Assembly: GCA_916048095.2 (NCBI GenBank)
Contig: OU696581.1
Span: forward strand, 5,862,141-5,926,140
Source of the DNA: Sacculina carcini
Taxonomy: Eukaryota > Arthropoda > Thecostraca > Sacculinidae
Direction of reading: 5' to 3'
Length of the DNA stretch: 64,000 nucleotides
The first letter of the stretch is position 1; every line of letters begins with the position of its first letter. Position numbers and translations under genes: made by a program. Of the stretch, positions 49,565 through 61,215 are shown in pieces. The notes beneath the pieces were generated by a model. That model was not told the origin of the DNA and did no database searches. It saw only the letters and a program-made list of their open reading frames with translations.

Positions 49565-50133
49565 TATTTTACACATTTACACCCATCCCACTCATGACTT
49601 GTTCGTGTTGAATTTCATGTATATATCGTATTTTATTGTATAATTGCGCACAAGGTCGTCCTAAATGTTAACGTTCTTCAATGTCAGGCAAATGTGCGTG
49701 TTTTGAATGTGTCAATGTTCACGGAATGTTATTTTGTCTGCATAATGTATACTGCAGTTTCACTATGTAATTTCAACATACGGAAACGCCATTGTATTGC
49801 ATTATGTGTCATTTATGTGAGACATAATACTCCGTTAGTATGGTGATTAGTGATTATGGTCGTATATTTGTATACGGTCGTATGCGTGGTTTTATTGTGT
49901 GAATGTTTTAATTGTTGCTTGGTGTTCTACTGGTCACACATGACCTTGTTGTTATGACCTTGTTTCATTACTGGTCAAGACTTTTCTGAAGCTCCGCTTC
50001 TGGCGGGGGAGTTCTTGTAGTGTCTGTCTATGCTTTTATTAATTAATGTTTTGATCGTTTTTATTCCTCATTCAATATTTATAAATAATATAATTTATGT
50101 ATTTTACTTTGTATTTGCTTGTTTAATTATCTG
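49565..50133 (+). other. G4 3' untranslated region and start of its 3' LTR
   Basis: 450 AT-rich bases without a gene, then the purine tract GGCGGGGGAG (about 50001-50010) and a candidate LTR start TGTAGTGTCTG at 50016. The LTR is interrupted at 50133 by the BEL element and would continue at 55268. Confidence 0.55.
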
Positions 50134-50930
50134 TGTCACGCTCCGCGCGTGTAGAACTGACGCTTTCAAGCGTCCAGCATATTGGCGCTAAAGACTCGGG
50201 GTTTCAACCTTTATTGACTTGCTCCACATACATACACACACGTGCATGTGAAATCAGACGAAACAAATCAGACGAAGGAAATTATCCTCGACATCCAACA
50301 ACGGGCAGAGTGAGGAGGAAGAACGTAGGAGGTAGAAGGTAGAAGGTTTAAACCTGCGTGCAAAATACAAAAATAGCAAGGCTAAACACACACAACGTAT
50401 TTCTGTTTATACAATAATAAATATCCACGATCCAGAACGTTACATGCTAGCAGCAAGTAGAAACACAAGAAAAACATATAATATTATTGACATGCACTCA
50501 CGCGTTCCGAGCGTCGCCAATCTTTCGGCTTAGCCGAGAAACAGAATCGTTCAGCACGAGCTGAGCATACACACCGAGTACTGAGCCCTACACATTATAC
50601 ACAATGGCTACCACTGGTTCACTTTGCCTCGAGGTCATTCACACCCGATCGAGACAAAGAGAGTCATCTTACAAGAAGCATACATACGCGCATACATACA
50701 GACACGCATCCCCGTGCACACAAGTGCAGACGTACATACACACGGGCACGCGTCTCCGTGTACACAAAGTGCATACGCGCATACAACGATGTGCAAACAC
50801 TCTTCCAAGAGCGTGCACATGCATACACACGCGCATGCATACAAATATGAACGCATATGCATACGTATGTGCATACATATACGCAACCCACAATAAAATA
50901 AATTTCGCCTCGATAGATCGAAGCGAAACA
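50134..50930 (-). repeat. 3' LTR of B2
   Basis: 797 bp. The open frames inside it (HTYAHTYR and similar) come from CATAC-rich simple sequence and recur in the other LTR. Confidence 0.94.
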
Positions 50931-51098
50931 CTCCCCGCCGACAAATTATACATCGAGAATCAACGTATTCACGCCAAATATCGATTGAATATAGCAAGAA
51001 CAACATATATCGAACATTAAACATTCAGCATCAACATCGTAGCATCTATGCCCATACATCGACATACGATTTCTTACCCATACAATGACAGTAAACAA

Positions 51099-53435
51099 TC
51101 ATTCATCAATAGGAACAATGACAATCAATCGTTGTATTGGTCTCACAACTTTTATACGTTTTAGATTATCGTCCTGTTCTTTGTGAGATAAAGCATACTC
51201 CACCTCTGCTTTTCTCACCTTCCCGCTTTCGTCGGGGTACACCTCAGTGACAATTGCCAATTTCCATGTTCCTCTCAGCATATTTACGTCCTGTATTAGG
51301 ACGACGTCGCCAATCATGACGTTGCGCTTCTCCGTGTGCCATTTCTTTATTTCAAATCCTCCCTCCTTTAGGATTTCATCAACTTCGCCGGATACTTTTA
51401 CCGCTTCCGTCTTTGACGGGAAACTGTCCATTATGTCATCCACATAGATGTTCCTCAGAATGACCTGCGCAGCTTGATTAAGCTCTGGTGGGGCCATTTG
51501 AGCTGTTTTACGCAGAGCAGCTATTGCGATAGTGCCTGCCGGACGATCACCAAATGACACGCGTGTCATCACATATGTCGTGGGTTCGGCGTCCTGCTGC
51601 ATTCTACGCCACAAAAAACGGTGTGTGTGCTGATCGCGCAGAGGTATTCTAATTGCGTGATACATCTTACTGATGTCGCCAATGAGAAAACATGGATTTT
51701 CTCTAAAGCGGATGATCACTCCCAACAGGTTATTAATTAGATCTGGACCCTTCGCCCAATAGTCATTCAGCACGTGCCCTTTAAAACTGGCCGAACTGTT
51801 AAAAACAATTCTACAGGGGGTGGTGCCCGAACACGGCTTTAGCACTGCGTGATGACCTATATAATGAATAGGACCCACGTAACTATTTAACTCATCAGAC
51901 GTACATACTCTTGCCACATCACGACTGACCATATCTTCAATTTGACTATCGTATAGTTGAGCTACATCCGGGGTTTTGATCAATCTTTTCTCCAGTGACC
52001 TTAGACACCCGAGTGCTGCCACCTTGTTGTTTGGCAGGTTGTTGGGATCTTTTACCCATGGGTAACTCGCAACCCAGTGCCCCTCGAATTTTATGCCACT
52101 CTCGATAAGAGCTAACTCTCTCTCTTCCTTCAGGGTGTAATCTTTCCCACCCGCAGGACACTTTCCGCACCTGCAGCCCCCACATTTCGGAGTGCAGCTT
52201 ACGCCAATTGACTCAATATCAAAAAACTCTCTAACACTCAACAAAGCGTGATTGGATTGACATCTAATCTGCTCAACGTGCGACACATCTTCTTGAATGG
52301 TGGGATGTGTACCACCGAGACAGGAACCAAACACATTTCGCATGAGAAGCAAATTGCCCACTGCCCTGTGGGTCACGGGGTGAAAAGCAGCGTAATTGAA
52401 GCCTATTAGCACGTCGATCTCGCCGTAAGGACGGAACAGCAAATCGGGTGTATTCCCAAACAAGTTTCTTGCCTCAGCCATAACGCCGGAATCACATCTT
52501 ACAATCGCACTCGAAATTTTTTCGATACCGTAAACATCAAAATAATAGACTCCTCCATTCATGTCCCTGAGTGGCAAACAATATTTTTCGGAAGAAATGT
52601 TCTCCGTAATGCCCCCCACTTTGGTGATCTGCATTCGTGTTCTGACACCATTGAGATTTAGTCGTTTTGCTTGGTTGAATGTTATGAGACTGACTGTTGA
52701 GCCGCTATCCCACAACACATTAACTCGACTGTATTTTTGAGAAACAGTCGGCAATCTCATCACCTGCAGGAGACATGTGTTTTCACTGTGTGATTGATCG
52801 GAAGGATCACTCGAGACAGCCTGTGCAACTGTATGCACTTTGACATCAGTCATTTGAAACGCATCATGCAGCAATTCATGATGAGATTGTTCACAATTCT
52901 GAACGCTGCACTTAACCTTTCTCCTGCAATTTCGTGACAAGTGATTTAGGCCCAGACATGACAAACAGGCTTTCTTGTCTTTGACTAACCTTAGTCGATC
53001 ATCGGCTGTCATTTGCAGGAACCTTCTACAGTCGCTAACACCATGGGTGGTTGTGTTATGCAACCAGCAACGCTGTGGCTGAATATTTGGCCCATTGGTT
53101 CTTGCATTACTGACATGAATTGTCTCCCTGTTAGTCAACTGTGGAGCACTACGCAACTTGTGGGAATTATACTCGATTGCCCTTTTATGTTGTAGAATAA
53201 ATTTCAGAAGAGCTGGAAATTTGTCATACTTATTTACAGGAGAATCATCGCGAGTAATTTCAATTGCCCAGTTCGCCCTTAACTCTGAAGGTAATTTGGC
53301 TTCCAGAACGCTGACTGTGCTTGAATTGGAAATTTCGTTTTCGAGATTGGCTTTGCAAAGGTCATTATGCCCCCTCTCTATAATGTTAGCAAATTGCACA
53401 AAATCTTCAGGCCTTTTTATGTGGAATCTGCTGAT
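51099..53435 (-). pseudogene. B2 pol: protease and RT fused to the DUF5641-like tail
   Basis: Continuous open frame after the TAA at 53436-53438. Zinc knuckles: CWLHNTTTHGVSDC and CLSCLGLNHLSRNC. Protease: VLWDSGSTVSLIT. RT: CRIVFNSSASFKG, FLIGDISKMYHAIRI (catalytic Asp), VSFGDRPAG and NIYVDDIMDSF (catalytic YVDD). At about residue 670 the RT words GGFEIKKW are followed at once by HTEKRN, VMIGDVVLIQDVNM and WKLAIVTEVYPDESG, which belong after integrase in normal BEL elements. The deletion is in frame. It cannot integrate its own DNA. A zinc cluster CGGCRCGKC lies between protease and RT. Confidence 0.9.
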
Positions 53436-54032
53436 TTATGTAATGACATATTCAACAAGCTTGCTTGGATCCCCAAATTCATTGTCCAATCTGTCCCACA
53501 TTGACTGCACATCATCTATGCTCCGAACGATATTTAGGGCATGCCCTCTCAAACAGGATCGTAACACATAGGCTGCGGAATCTCCTTGCAACTGTTTCAT
53601 TACATGACTGGTGAAGTCAGTCTTGAAACGCGGGTACTCCCTAATGCTACCCGAAAACACTGGCAGCGCCAAACGTGGCAGTTTCAACTGAACTTGATCA
53701 ATTTTTTCATCTTTGGTGGAACACTGAACAGTTCGAGCCTCACGTTCGCTAAACTGTATTACAGATCGTCTGATGTTATGGAATACGTCTTCCAGACTCG
53801 CTATCCATTCACTCTCGAGGTAATCATCGTATTCACTCAGTGAAATGACATAACTTTCGTGCTTGCTCTGCACTTCTGACCACACACTTCTGAGGTCTTC
53901 AAACATTTCGTCAATTAACCTCAGTGAATCTTTACCTGTCTCACACTTCAGCTGCTTCTCAATCTTAGAAGCTAACCGAGTAAATCTGCCCTTGGAAATC
54001 GCTCTGCTTGTTTTCAAAGATTTTGCCTCCAT
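53436..54032 (-). pseudogene. B2 gag (Pao type)
   Basis: 199 codons from the ATG at 54030-54032 (MEAKSLKTSRA). The words LPRLALPVFSGSIREYPRFK and LQGDSAAYVLRSCLRG and VQSMWDRLDNEFGDPSKLVE identify the DUF1759-type Pao gag. It ends at a TAA (53436-53438) inside what is otherwise one continuous gag-pol frame (ISRFHIKRPEDFVQFANI follows). The stop may be inactivating or a point of readthrough. Confidence 0.9.
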
Positions 54033-54345
54033 AATTGCGAAATACTCATGAAAGTTGTGAGATCAGACAAGCATAAACAACAAACGAATAAATGTTAACC
54101 TAATATCACTTCCATAGCGATAATTCCTCTTTGAAATATAAAAAGGTAAACGAGATGGTACACAAACAAAATATTTCACAATACCGAAACCCGAAGCATA
54201 CGACACCGGATGAACAGATGCACCAAGATGAATTACACTCAGTCACCGCTGTCGAGCCGATATAGTCATGCCAGTCATCACGACCACCACAGCAATGTTG
54301 ACCGACAGCAACAGGACCACGTCCCCGGCCAGAGGATGACGCGTA

Positions 54346-54465
54346 TAAATACCGCGCCCCAGACGGATCGCGTTTAAATACCGCGCCCCAGACGGATCGC
54401 GTTTAAATACCGCGCCCCAGACGGATCGCGTTTAAATACCGCGCCCCAGACGGATCGCGTTTAAA
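54346..54465. repeat. 29-bp tandem repeat beside the B2 5' LTR
   Basis: Four near-perfect copies of a 29-base unit (core CCGCGCCCCAGACGGATCGCG) lie between the gag leader and the 5' LTR (54466 on). They sit where the primer site should be. No canonical TGG-type primer site is seen next to the LTR. Confidence 0.93.
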
Positions 54466-55262
54466 TGTCACGCTCCGCGCGTGTAGAACTGACGCTTTCA
54501 AGCGTCCAGCATATTGGCGCTAGAGACTCGGGGTTTCAACCTTTATTGACTTGCTCCACATACATACACACACGTGCATGTGAAATCAGACGAAACAAAT
54601 CAGACGAAGGAAATTATCCTCGACATCCAACAACGGGCAGAGTGAGGAGGAAGAACGTAGGAGGTAGAAGGTAGAAGGTTTAAACCTGCGTGCAAAATAC
54701 AAAAATAGCAAGGCTAAACACACACAACGTATTTCTGTTTATACAATAATAAATATCCACGATCCAGAACGTTACATGCTAGCAGCAAGTAGAAACACAA
54801 GAAAAACATATAATATTATTGACATGCACTCACGCGTTCCGAGCGTCGCCAATCTTTCGGCTTAGCCGAGGAACAGAATCGTTCAGCACGAGCTGAGCAT
54901 ACACACCGAGTACTGAGCCCTACACATTATACACAATGGCTACCACTGGTTCACTTTGCCTCGAGGTCATTCACACCCGATCGAGACAAAGAGAGTCATC
55001 TTACAAGAAGCATACATACGCGCATACATACAGACACGCATCCCCGTGCACACAAGTGCAGACGTACATACACACGGGCACGCGTCTCCGTGTACACAAA
55101 GTGCATACGCGCATACAACGATGTGCAAACACTCTTCCAAGAGCGTGCACATGCATACACACGCGCATGCATACAAATATGAACGCATATGCATACGTAT
55201 GTGCATACATATACGCAACCCACAATAAAATAAATTTCGCCTCGATAGATCGAAGCGAAACA
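54466..55262 (-). repeat. 5' LTR of B2
   Basis: 797 bp; only a few differences from the 3' LTR (for example AAGACTCGG versus GAGACTCGG). Confidence 0.94.
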
Positions 55263-55267
55263 ATCTG

Positions 55268-55458
55268 TAATCAAGCAGAGAAGCAACGGGGCAAAGCCCT
55301 CTCACCTTCGCGCAGGTAACCCGCGCACACGACGAGAATTCGTCCACTCGAGCAGAAATATTCTCGAACACACGGCAACGATGCTTATAACGCACAGGCC
55401 ACCAACCGAATGACACTCGACCGCTCGCAAAGCCAGCTTCACACACGCCAGCTGAATT
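55268..55458 (+). repeat. Repeat R, copy 2
   Basis: Inverted match to 34985-35175. It directly continues the sequence broken by B2, so it may be the rest of the G4 3' LTR. Diverges from copy 1 after CACGCCAGCTGA. Confidence 0.65.
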
Positions 55459-55639
55459 CTCAAAATTGTAGAACCTCCATCGTTCACGTAATTACTCACT
55501 TTCTTAACACTTGTCTTACCTTGTCTAGTTTGTCTTGTTTTCTTACCACTTGTCTAGTCGATATTTCCCAGTATTTTCAAGCTCGCCGTTGTTGTTCCTA
55601 TATATTATTATTATTATTATTATTAACGTTTATTTTACG
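55459..55639. other. Unassigned spacer with a short (TTA)n tract
   Basis: Pyrimidine-rich. Contains a TTA repeat (about 55605-55628). No gene. Confidence 0.4.
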
Positions 55640-56110
55640 TATATAAACAAGGGGACCCAACAGTGTTCAACAACTATCGTCCTATTAGTTTACTTCCTGT
55701 TATGTCCAAATTACTTCAAAAAAGCAATGTATTACCAACTATATTCAAGCTGCATTGATAGATGCTATATTACTGATCGCCAATTTGGATTTATCAAAAG
55801 TCACTCCACATATATGCCTCTCTCACTGCTTTCCAATTTCGTTATTTCCAGCAGGGCAAGTAAACATTACGCTGCTGGAGTGTTTTTATATCTTAAAAAG
55901 GCGTTTGATCTCGGTGATCATAATATCCTTATTAAGAAACTACAATATTACAACCTTTCTATTCCTTTTATTAACATTTTGCAATATTTCTTGGCAAACA
56001 GGTATCAGTGTGTAAGATATAATGATATCCTCTCCAGCAGAGCAATAATGGAAATTGAAGTTCCACAGGGATCAATCTTAGGTCAAATATCATTCTATGG
56101 CGGGTTTGGT
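55640..56110 (+). pseudogene. LINE reverse-transcriptase fragment
   Basis: RT N-terminal part of a Jockey/CR1-group LINE. Motifs: NNYRPISLLPVMSKLLQK, ITDRQFGFIKSHST, GVFLYLKKAFDLGDHNIL and VPQGSILGQI. The catalytic Asp expected in VFLDL reads Tyr. A frameshift occurs near 55735. It ends before the YADD motif at a junction with the next element (56111). Truncated at both ends. Confidence 0.8.
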
Positions 56111-56572
56111 TGTCACAAATGAAAAACACGTGAGTGGTCGGTTGCTACTAAGGTCGTTTCCTGTATTGTCATCCTTTTTATACCTTGGGTCACGGCGGAG
56201 CTGAATTTTGACCAATCAGCATACAGGTCATTGACCCAGGGCAGTGGAACAAAGAACAACATAACAAAACATCATGAAATAAATAATACAGCGATAAATT
56301 GAATAAACCATAGGAGATTAGAGAGATAATTAAAATCACAAACTGAACCAATATATAAACAATGTACGCCCGGAAACCCTGCGGCGAAACCTAAATTAAT
56401 AACAAGAGATTCAAATTCGGCACCACAAGAATATTAAGGTTTTTGGTGGAAAGGAATTGATACTGGAAAAACGAGGAAAAGGAAACAATTGAATAATAAA
56501 CAATTTCGAATAACGCGCGAAGTAAGACCAAAGAAAATATAATAAAATCAACGCGACGCAGGCGCTACAACA
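56111..56572 (-). repeat. Candidate LTR (single copy in window)
   Basis: Bounded by TGTCACAAATG and GCTACAACA on the plus strand, with CATGGGAG (minus) outside the right edge as a possible purine tract. No partner LTR and no duplication were found, so this is a suggestion only. It cuts off the LINE fragment at its left. Confidence 0.35.
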
Positions 56573-56802
56573 CTCCCATGCCAGATGCGGAGCATGTAGC
56601 TGAGAAATTCACTGCGAACATCACGAGATCATCCTAAGATTTCTATAAAAAAAATCTGACTCTACATCTGAAACAAAAGAAAACACAGATTAGGCGGAAA
56701 TAGTAGCGCGTTATGACGAACACCAATACAGGAGCAGGAAGTTACGGATAGCTATAATGACTGGAGGTGTATGGAACAGCAAATGAAGCGTGATACAGTA
56801 TC
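56573..56802. other. Unassigned sequence, target of element M
   Basis: Continues at 58046-58088 after M and at 62472 after LINE P2. No coding signal was recognised. Confidence 0.3.
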
Positions 56803-58040
56803 TGTGATAGATTAGTACTGGATATTGTGTATGAATGACTATTTTGTATGAGTGCGAGTGAAGGTGCTGTATGTGTATATGAGCGTGCGTTTGAATGGTG
56901 GATTGTTCGGTTTGCTGACTCCGCGTGCCACGTGGTGGCGTCATGTTTTCTGGGAGTCGGTGTGTGAGCGTCGTGGAGTGTGAGTCGGTGTGCGGTGTCT
57001 TGTGGGCGCGCGTGGGGCTGCAATGCCCCCGCGCGCCCGTCTTCTAATACATATTTTGTTTTTGTTCTTTATGTCTGCTTTTACAAGCTAACCGGCCTGT
57101 AACAAGCTATTTCGGCTATTTCAATTCGGTTTGAATGAAGTTTTGGTGAAATTTGAATTCGTTGAAAATTTGGTTCCGGCTTCAGCACCAGGGGAGGACA
57201 GCAGCAGTGGAGATTCTCAGTGGCGTGTCAGCAGCGTGTTGTACGGACGGCGGTGAGGCATGGTGCCGGCTGGAGGCAGCGGGGAAGCTGTGGCGGATCA
57301 CGCTCACTCCGTCCGTATTGGAGCTGGACACGTCACTGAGCTTGCGGTGGAAGCTGCTGGTGCTGGAGGGCTGGTGGAGCGAGAGCTGCTGAAGCCGGGG
57401 ATCTGGAAGAAAGGAAGGCGAGACGACGTGGTCTGTGTGGACGGCGGTCTCGGCTAGCTGCGGCAGGGTGCTGAAGAGCACTGGGGTCGAGGTGTTGTGC
57501 CCTGTCGCGGCAGCCGGTGATGTAGAAGACGGCAGGCTGCGGCGGAGCACTGAAGAGCACGGGCGGAAGCGGGAGCGCGGTCGACGCTGGGGCTAGCCGT
57601 GTTGTGCTTCGCCGCAGTCATGGTGCGCGCCTGCTGGAGGTCGTGGAGTCGGAAGTCTTAGGCCTGTTTATTCCTGGTTTATTTTTATTCCGCGTTTATT
57701 TTTCGGCTTGTATTTTCAGTTCAACTTTCAGTTTTGTTTCCTGAGAAACAGGGGAGATGTGATAGATTAGTACTGGATATTGTCTATGAATGACTATTTT
57801 GTATGAGTGCGAGTGAAGGTGCTGTATGTGTATATGAGCGTGCGTTTGAATGGTGGATTGTTCGGTTTGCTGACTGCGCGTGCCACGTGGTGGCGTCATG
57901 TTTTCTGGGAGTCGGTGTGTGAGCGTCGTGGAGTGTGTGTCGGTGTGCGGTGTCTTGTGGGCGCGCGTGGGGCTGCAATGCCCCCGCGCGTCCGTCTTCT
58001 TATACATATTTTGTTTTTGTTCTATATGTCTGCTTTTACA
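56803..58040 (+). mobile_element. Small non-coding LTR element (TRIM-like), M
   Basis: 283-bp LTRs (56803-57085 and 57758-58040; TGTGATAGATT to CTTTTACA) with about six differences. 5-bp duplication GTATC (56798-56802 and 58041-58045). Purine tract AACAGGGGAGATG before the 3' LTR. The 672-bp interior is GC-rich in the middle and has no credible ORF. It starts with AGCTAACCGGCC (57086-57097), identical to the sequence after the B1 5' LTR. Confidence 0.92.
57086..57097 (+). promoter_or_regulatory. Putative unusual primer site of element M
   Basis: AGCTAACCGGCC, directly after the 5' LTR. The sequence diverges from that of B1 immediately after these 12 bases. Confidence 0.55.
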
Positions 58041-58301
58041 GTATCGCAAGAGAAGGAGGCGAACACGTTCCAAACACAGGAATCACATCAACACACACAA
58101 CAACAACAACAACACATGTATTTCATATAGCGCTCTAATTATCATAGGCGCGAGGAACGGCTAGTTATAAAATGTATACAATGTGGAATTAACAAAACAG
58201 TATCGCATAAACAAAGATATAAGCAGCGATATACTATGAAGGAACAATTGAAAATAACTATGGATAGAAAAAAAAATCAAACAGTTATTCACACAATATA
58301 A

Positions 58302-61212
58302 TTATTCATCAGAGGAGACACCGAGAAGATATGTACAAAGAGAAGTGGAAAAAGACCTGTAAGAGAGAGAAGATCGAATTTTAAGAGGAAGTTCATTGAA
58401 CAAACGAGGTCCAGAGAAAAAAAAAGATTTCGAAGACCAGGTGGAGTCGTTGAGAGCACGGGGACAGAAGAGACTACGTGATAGTGAGCGGCCCGGACGA
58501 TCAGAAACAGTAAGAAGAGAACGGAGATAAGGAGGAGCAGAGTCAGAGTGGATGATCTTGAAGATGATGCAGCAAACCTTGTGATGGATTCGCTGCCGTG
58601 CAGGAAGCCATCCAAGTTGGCGGATGAATTTCGAGGTGGGAGTTCTCGGTGGAAGAAGAAAAACAAAGCGGCAAGATTGGTTTATAATTTTCTGAAGCGA
58701 GCGTATATTTTTAAAAGAAACATGAAGATAAAGAGAGTTACAATAGTCTAATCTGGAGAAAATTAAGGACTGTACAAGTGTGATTGCTGTAGCATTATCA
58801 AGGAATCGACGGATAGGATAAAGTTGGCGGAGAATAAGACGACAGGAGCGAGTCACACGTGATATGTTAATTGAGAAAGAGAGATTGTGATCAAAATGTA
58901 CACCAAGATCACGAACACACTGAGATAGGGGTAATGGAATTATTGGAGGAGATAATTTGGGAGGATGAAACACAATATATTCAGACTTGGAATGGTTCAA
59001 AAGTAGGTGGCGTGATGAAGCCCAGGAAGTAATATTATTCAAAACCGCAGAAATGCAATTTTCTGAAAATTTTGAGATAGGAAAATAAACCTGTAGATCA
59101 TCCGCATAAATGTGGTAAGAAATAGGAAAACGATGAAGAATTGGACATAGAGAAGACATATACAAATTGAACAATAACGGACCCAATATTGATCCCTGAG
59201 GTACGCCACTGGAAAGTTTTACAGAACTCGAAAAAGTGGAATTAGAGCGAACAGAATAAGAACGATTAGAAAAGTATGACTTCATCAATGAAAGAGCCGT
59301 AGAAGAGAGTCCAATAGCGGCAAGGTCGTCACACAAAATTGCATGATCGACGAGGTCGAATGCGGAAGAGAGATCCAGCAGAACAAGCAGAACAGAGTCA
59401 CCAGAGGCAAAATGATTGAAGATATCGTTCAATAGGTGCAAAAGGAGAGATTCAGTGGAACGATTAGATACAAAGCCAGATTGAAAAGGATCGAGAACGG
59501 TGTTTATCAAAGGTGATAATTGCTCGTGTATGGCCGACTCCAGCAGCTTGGCAGTGAAGCTCAGAACGGAAACAGGGCGGTAATTACCAGGACAGTTAGG
59601 GTCAAGAGTGGGTTTCTTCAGTATTGGTGTGACAATAGCAGATTTATCAGCAAAAAATAAACCATGTAGAAAAGAAGAATTGATGAGATGGGAAAAAATG
59701 GGGGAAAGGAGGTGAATAGAGTCAGACAAAGCAGAGAAATTAATCGGATCGAGAGGACAACGAGAAATTTTAAGTTTTTTAATAAGGCGAGAAGTATGAG
59801 CTACCGAAATATGGGAGAAACTAGACAGAGTGGAGGATGAAGTAGTATGAGTGAGAACTGTAGTGGTTGTAGGAAGTAGGGCACGAACCGAATTTAGTTT
59901 TTGAGGGAAGAATTGAGCAAAAGTAGAAGCCGAAATAGGATTGGGAGAGGAGCTGCCAACTGTCAACTGTTTTAGAGTGGACCACTGACGCGAAGGAGAA
60001 CGAGCACAGTCTGCAAGGCGTGACTTATAAAAATCGGCTTTGGCCGTGGTCAGTGCAGAAAGAAACGAATGTCGAGCAGAGCAAAAAGAGTCCCAGTCAC
60101 TAGGCGACCGAGAGCGACGCCACCTACGCTCAAGACGGCGGGCCGAAGTTCGCATATGAACTAAGTCCGACGAAAGCCACGGAGGGGGACGGGTCTGTGA
60201 GCGAACACGACGAGTGATCAGTGGAAATAATCGTTCATTGATCTCACTGAGAGAAGATGACAGAAAAACAAACACAAATTTGGGATGAATGCCGTGGTAG
60301 GTAATGGGAGGCAAAAGAGAGGAGATCAAAGATTGAAAAATGATAGGACAGAACGACCTGTAATCACGTGCGGAAAAGATGTAGGGGCCCTTGAATGGTG
60401 CGGGAGGAGAATAGTATAATTGGCAAGAAAGGAGAGAATGATCGCAAAAAGTATTGTCGGGAGGAAATGTGAGTGTATCATAAAGACGAAACTTGCTCAA
60501 AGTCGAAGGGTAAATGATAATGTCGAGAACATGGCCAGCTGTGTGAGTAGGAGTGGAATTTGATATCACCAAGTTATGAGAATTAAGAAGTGAAAGAAAA
60601 TCGGACGCAAAAGGATTAGCCAGAGGATTGTCGAGCCAGAAATTAAAGTCGCCGACAATTATGAAGTTATCCAAAAAGAATTGAGAGAATTTAAATATAA
60701 GAGAATCAAACTCGTCAAGAAACATGGGTGTAGTACCAGGGTGATTTGGGCGATATACAATTAAAATTCCCAATTTTGGCATGGAGGGTAAAGATAAAGA
60801 TAGCGGCAAGAATTCAAAAGCTTGTGAAGTAAATTGAGCGACAGCAAGTATAGAAAATGAAAGAGTTGACTTATATACTATACTTAAACCGCCACCGGAG
60901 GATTTGACAGACCCGGAAGAAGAGCGAGGAGCATGCAGTACGCTGTAAGTAGCAGGGAGATTAGCTGAGAAAGAACCGAAATCAGAATCCAGAAGCCATG
61001 TTTCGACCAGGCATAGAAAAGCAAAGTTATGAGACAGTAAAAGCTCGGAGATACATATATGTATATGGACACTTATTCCTAGCCGAGCGTATGTTGAGTA
61101 AGCCCAGCAGGCTGTTGTGCGAATAATCAGGATCAGCAGACTTGCAGAACAGTTGCACAGGAAAACCATTTGTAGAGGATAACGTTGTGGTGGGAATATC
61201 AGCTGAAGACAT
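58302..61212 (-). pseudogene. LINE P2 ORF2, broken by a 10-base insertion
   Basis: Same EN-RT protein as P1 ORF2 (motifs VETWLLDSDF, IVGDFNFWLDN, LLDLSSAFDLVDH, SGVPQGSILGPLLF, IYADDLQVYF). From the ATG at 61210-61212 the frame runs 61 codons to a stop at 61027. An extra ACATATATGT, a palindrome, at about 61051-61062 shifts the frame. Downstream the other frame is open to 58302. All catalytic residues remain, but a full protein cannot be made without restoring the frame. Confidence 0.92.
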
Positions 61213-61215
61213 TAG

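Larger units (their letters stand above)
50134..55262 (-). mobile_element. BEL/Pao retrotransposon B2, internally deleted
   Basis: 797-bp LTRs (50134-50930 and 54466-55262; TGTCACGCTCC to GAAGCGAAACA), nearly identical. 5-bp duplication ATCTG (50129-50133 and 55263-55267). The minus strand codes for gag, protease, RT and then directly the C-terminal DUF5641-like domain. RNase H and integrase are missing. Confidence 0.94.

Noticed and set aside
50604..51024. HTYAHTYR-like and Cys/Met-rich frames, repeated at 54936-55446
   Set aside because: Both sets are in the two BEL LTRs and arise from CATAC-rich simple sequence; identical duplicates are explained by the LTRs.
54346..54465. Possible CRISPR-like array
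   Set aside because: The units are directly adjacent with no spacers; this is a tandem repeat in a eukaryotic retroelement.
57182..57560. 122-codon minus-strand Ser/Pro-rich frame in element M
   Set aside because: Occurs in a GC-rich non-coding interior, with competing frames on both strands and no gag or pol motif.
58548..58751. Short plus-strand frames antisense to LINE P2, and similar minus-strand frames over P1
   Set aside because: Shadows of the strongly coding LINE ORFs in other frames.
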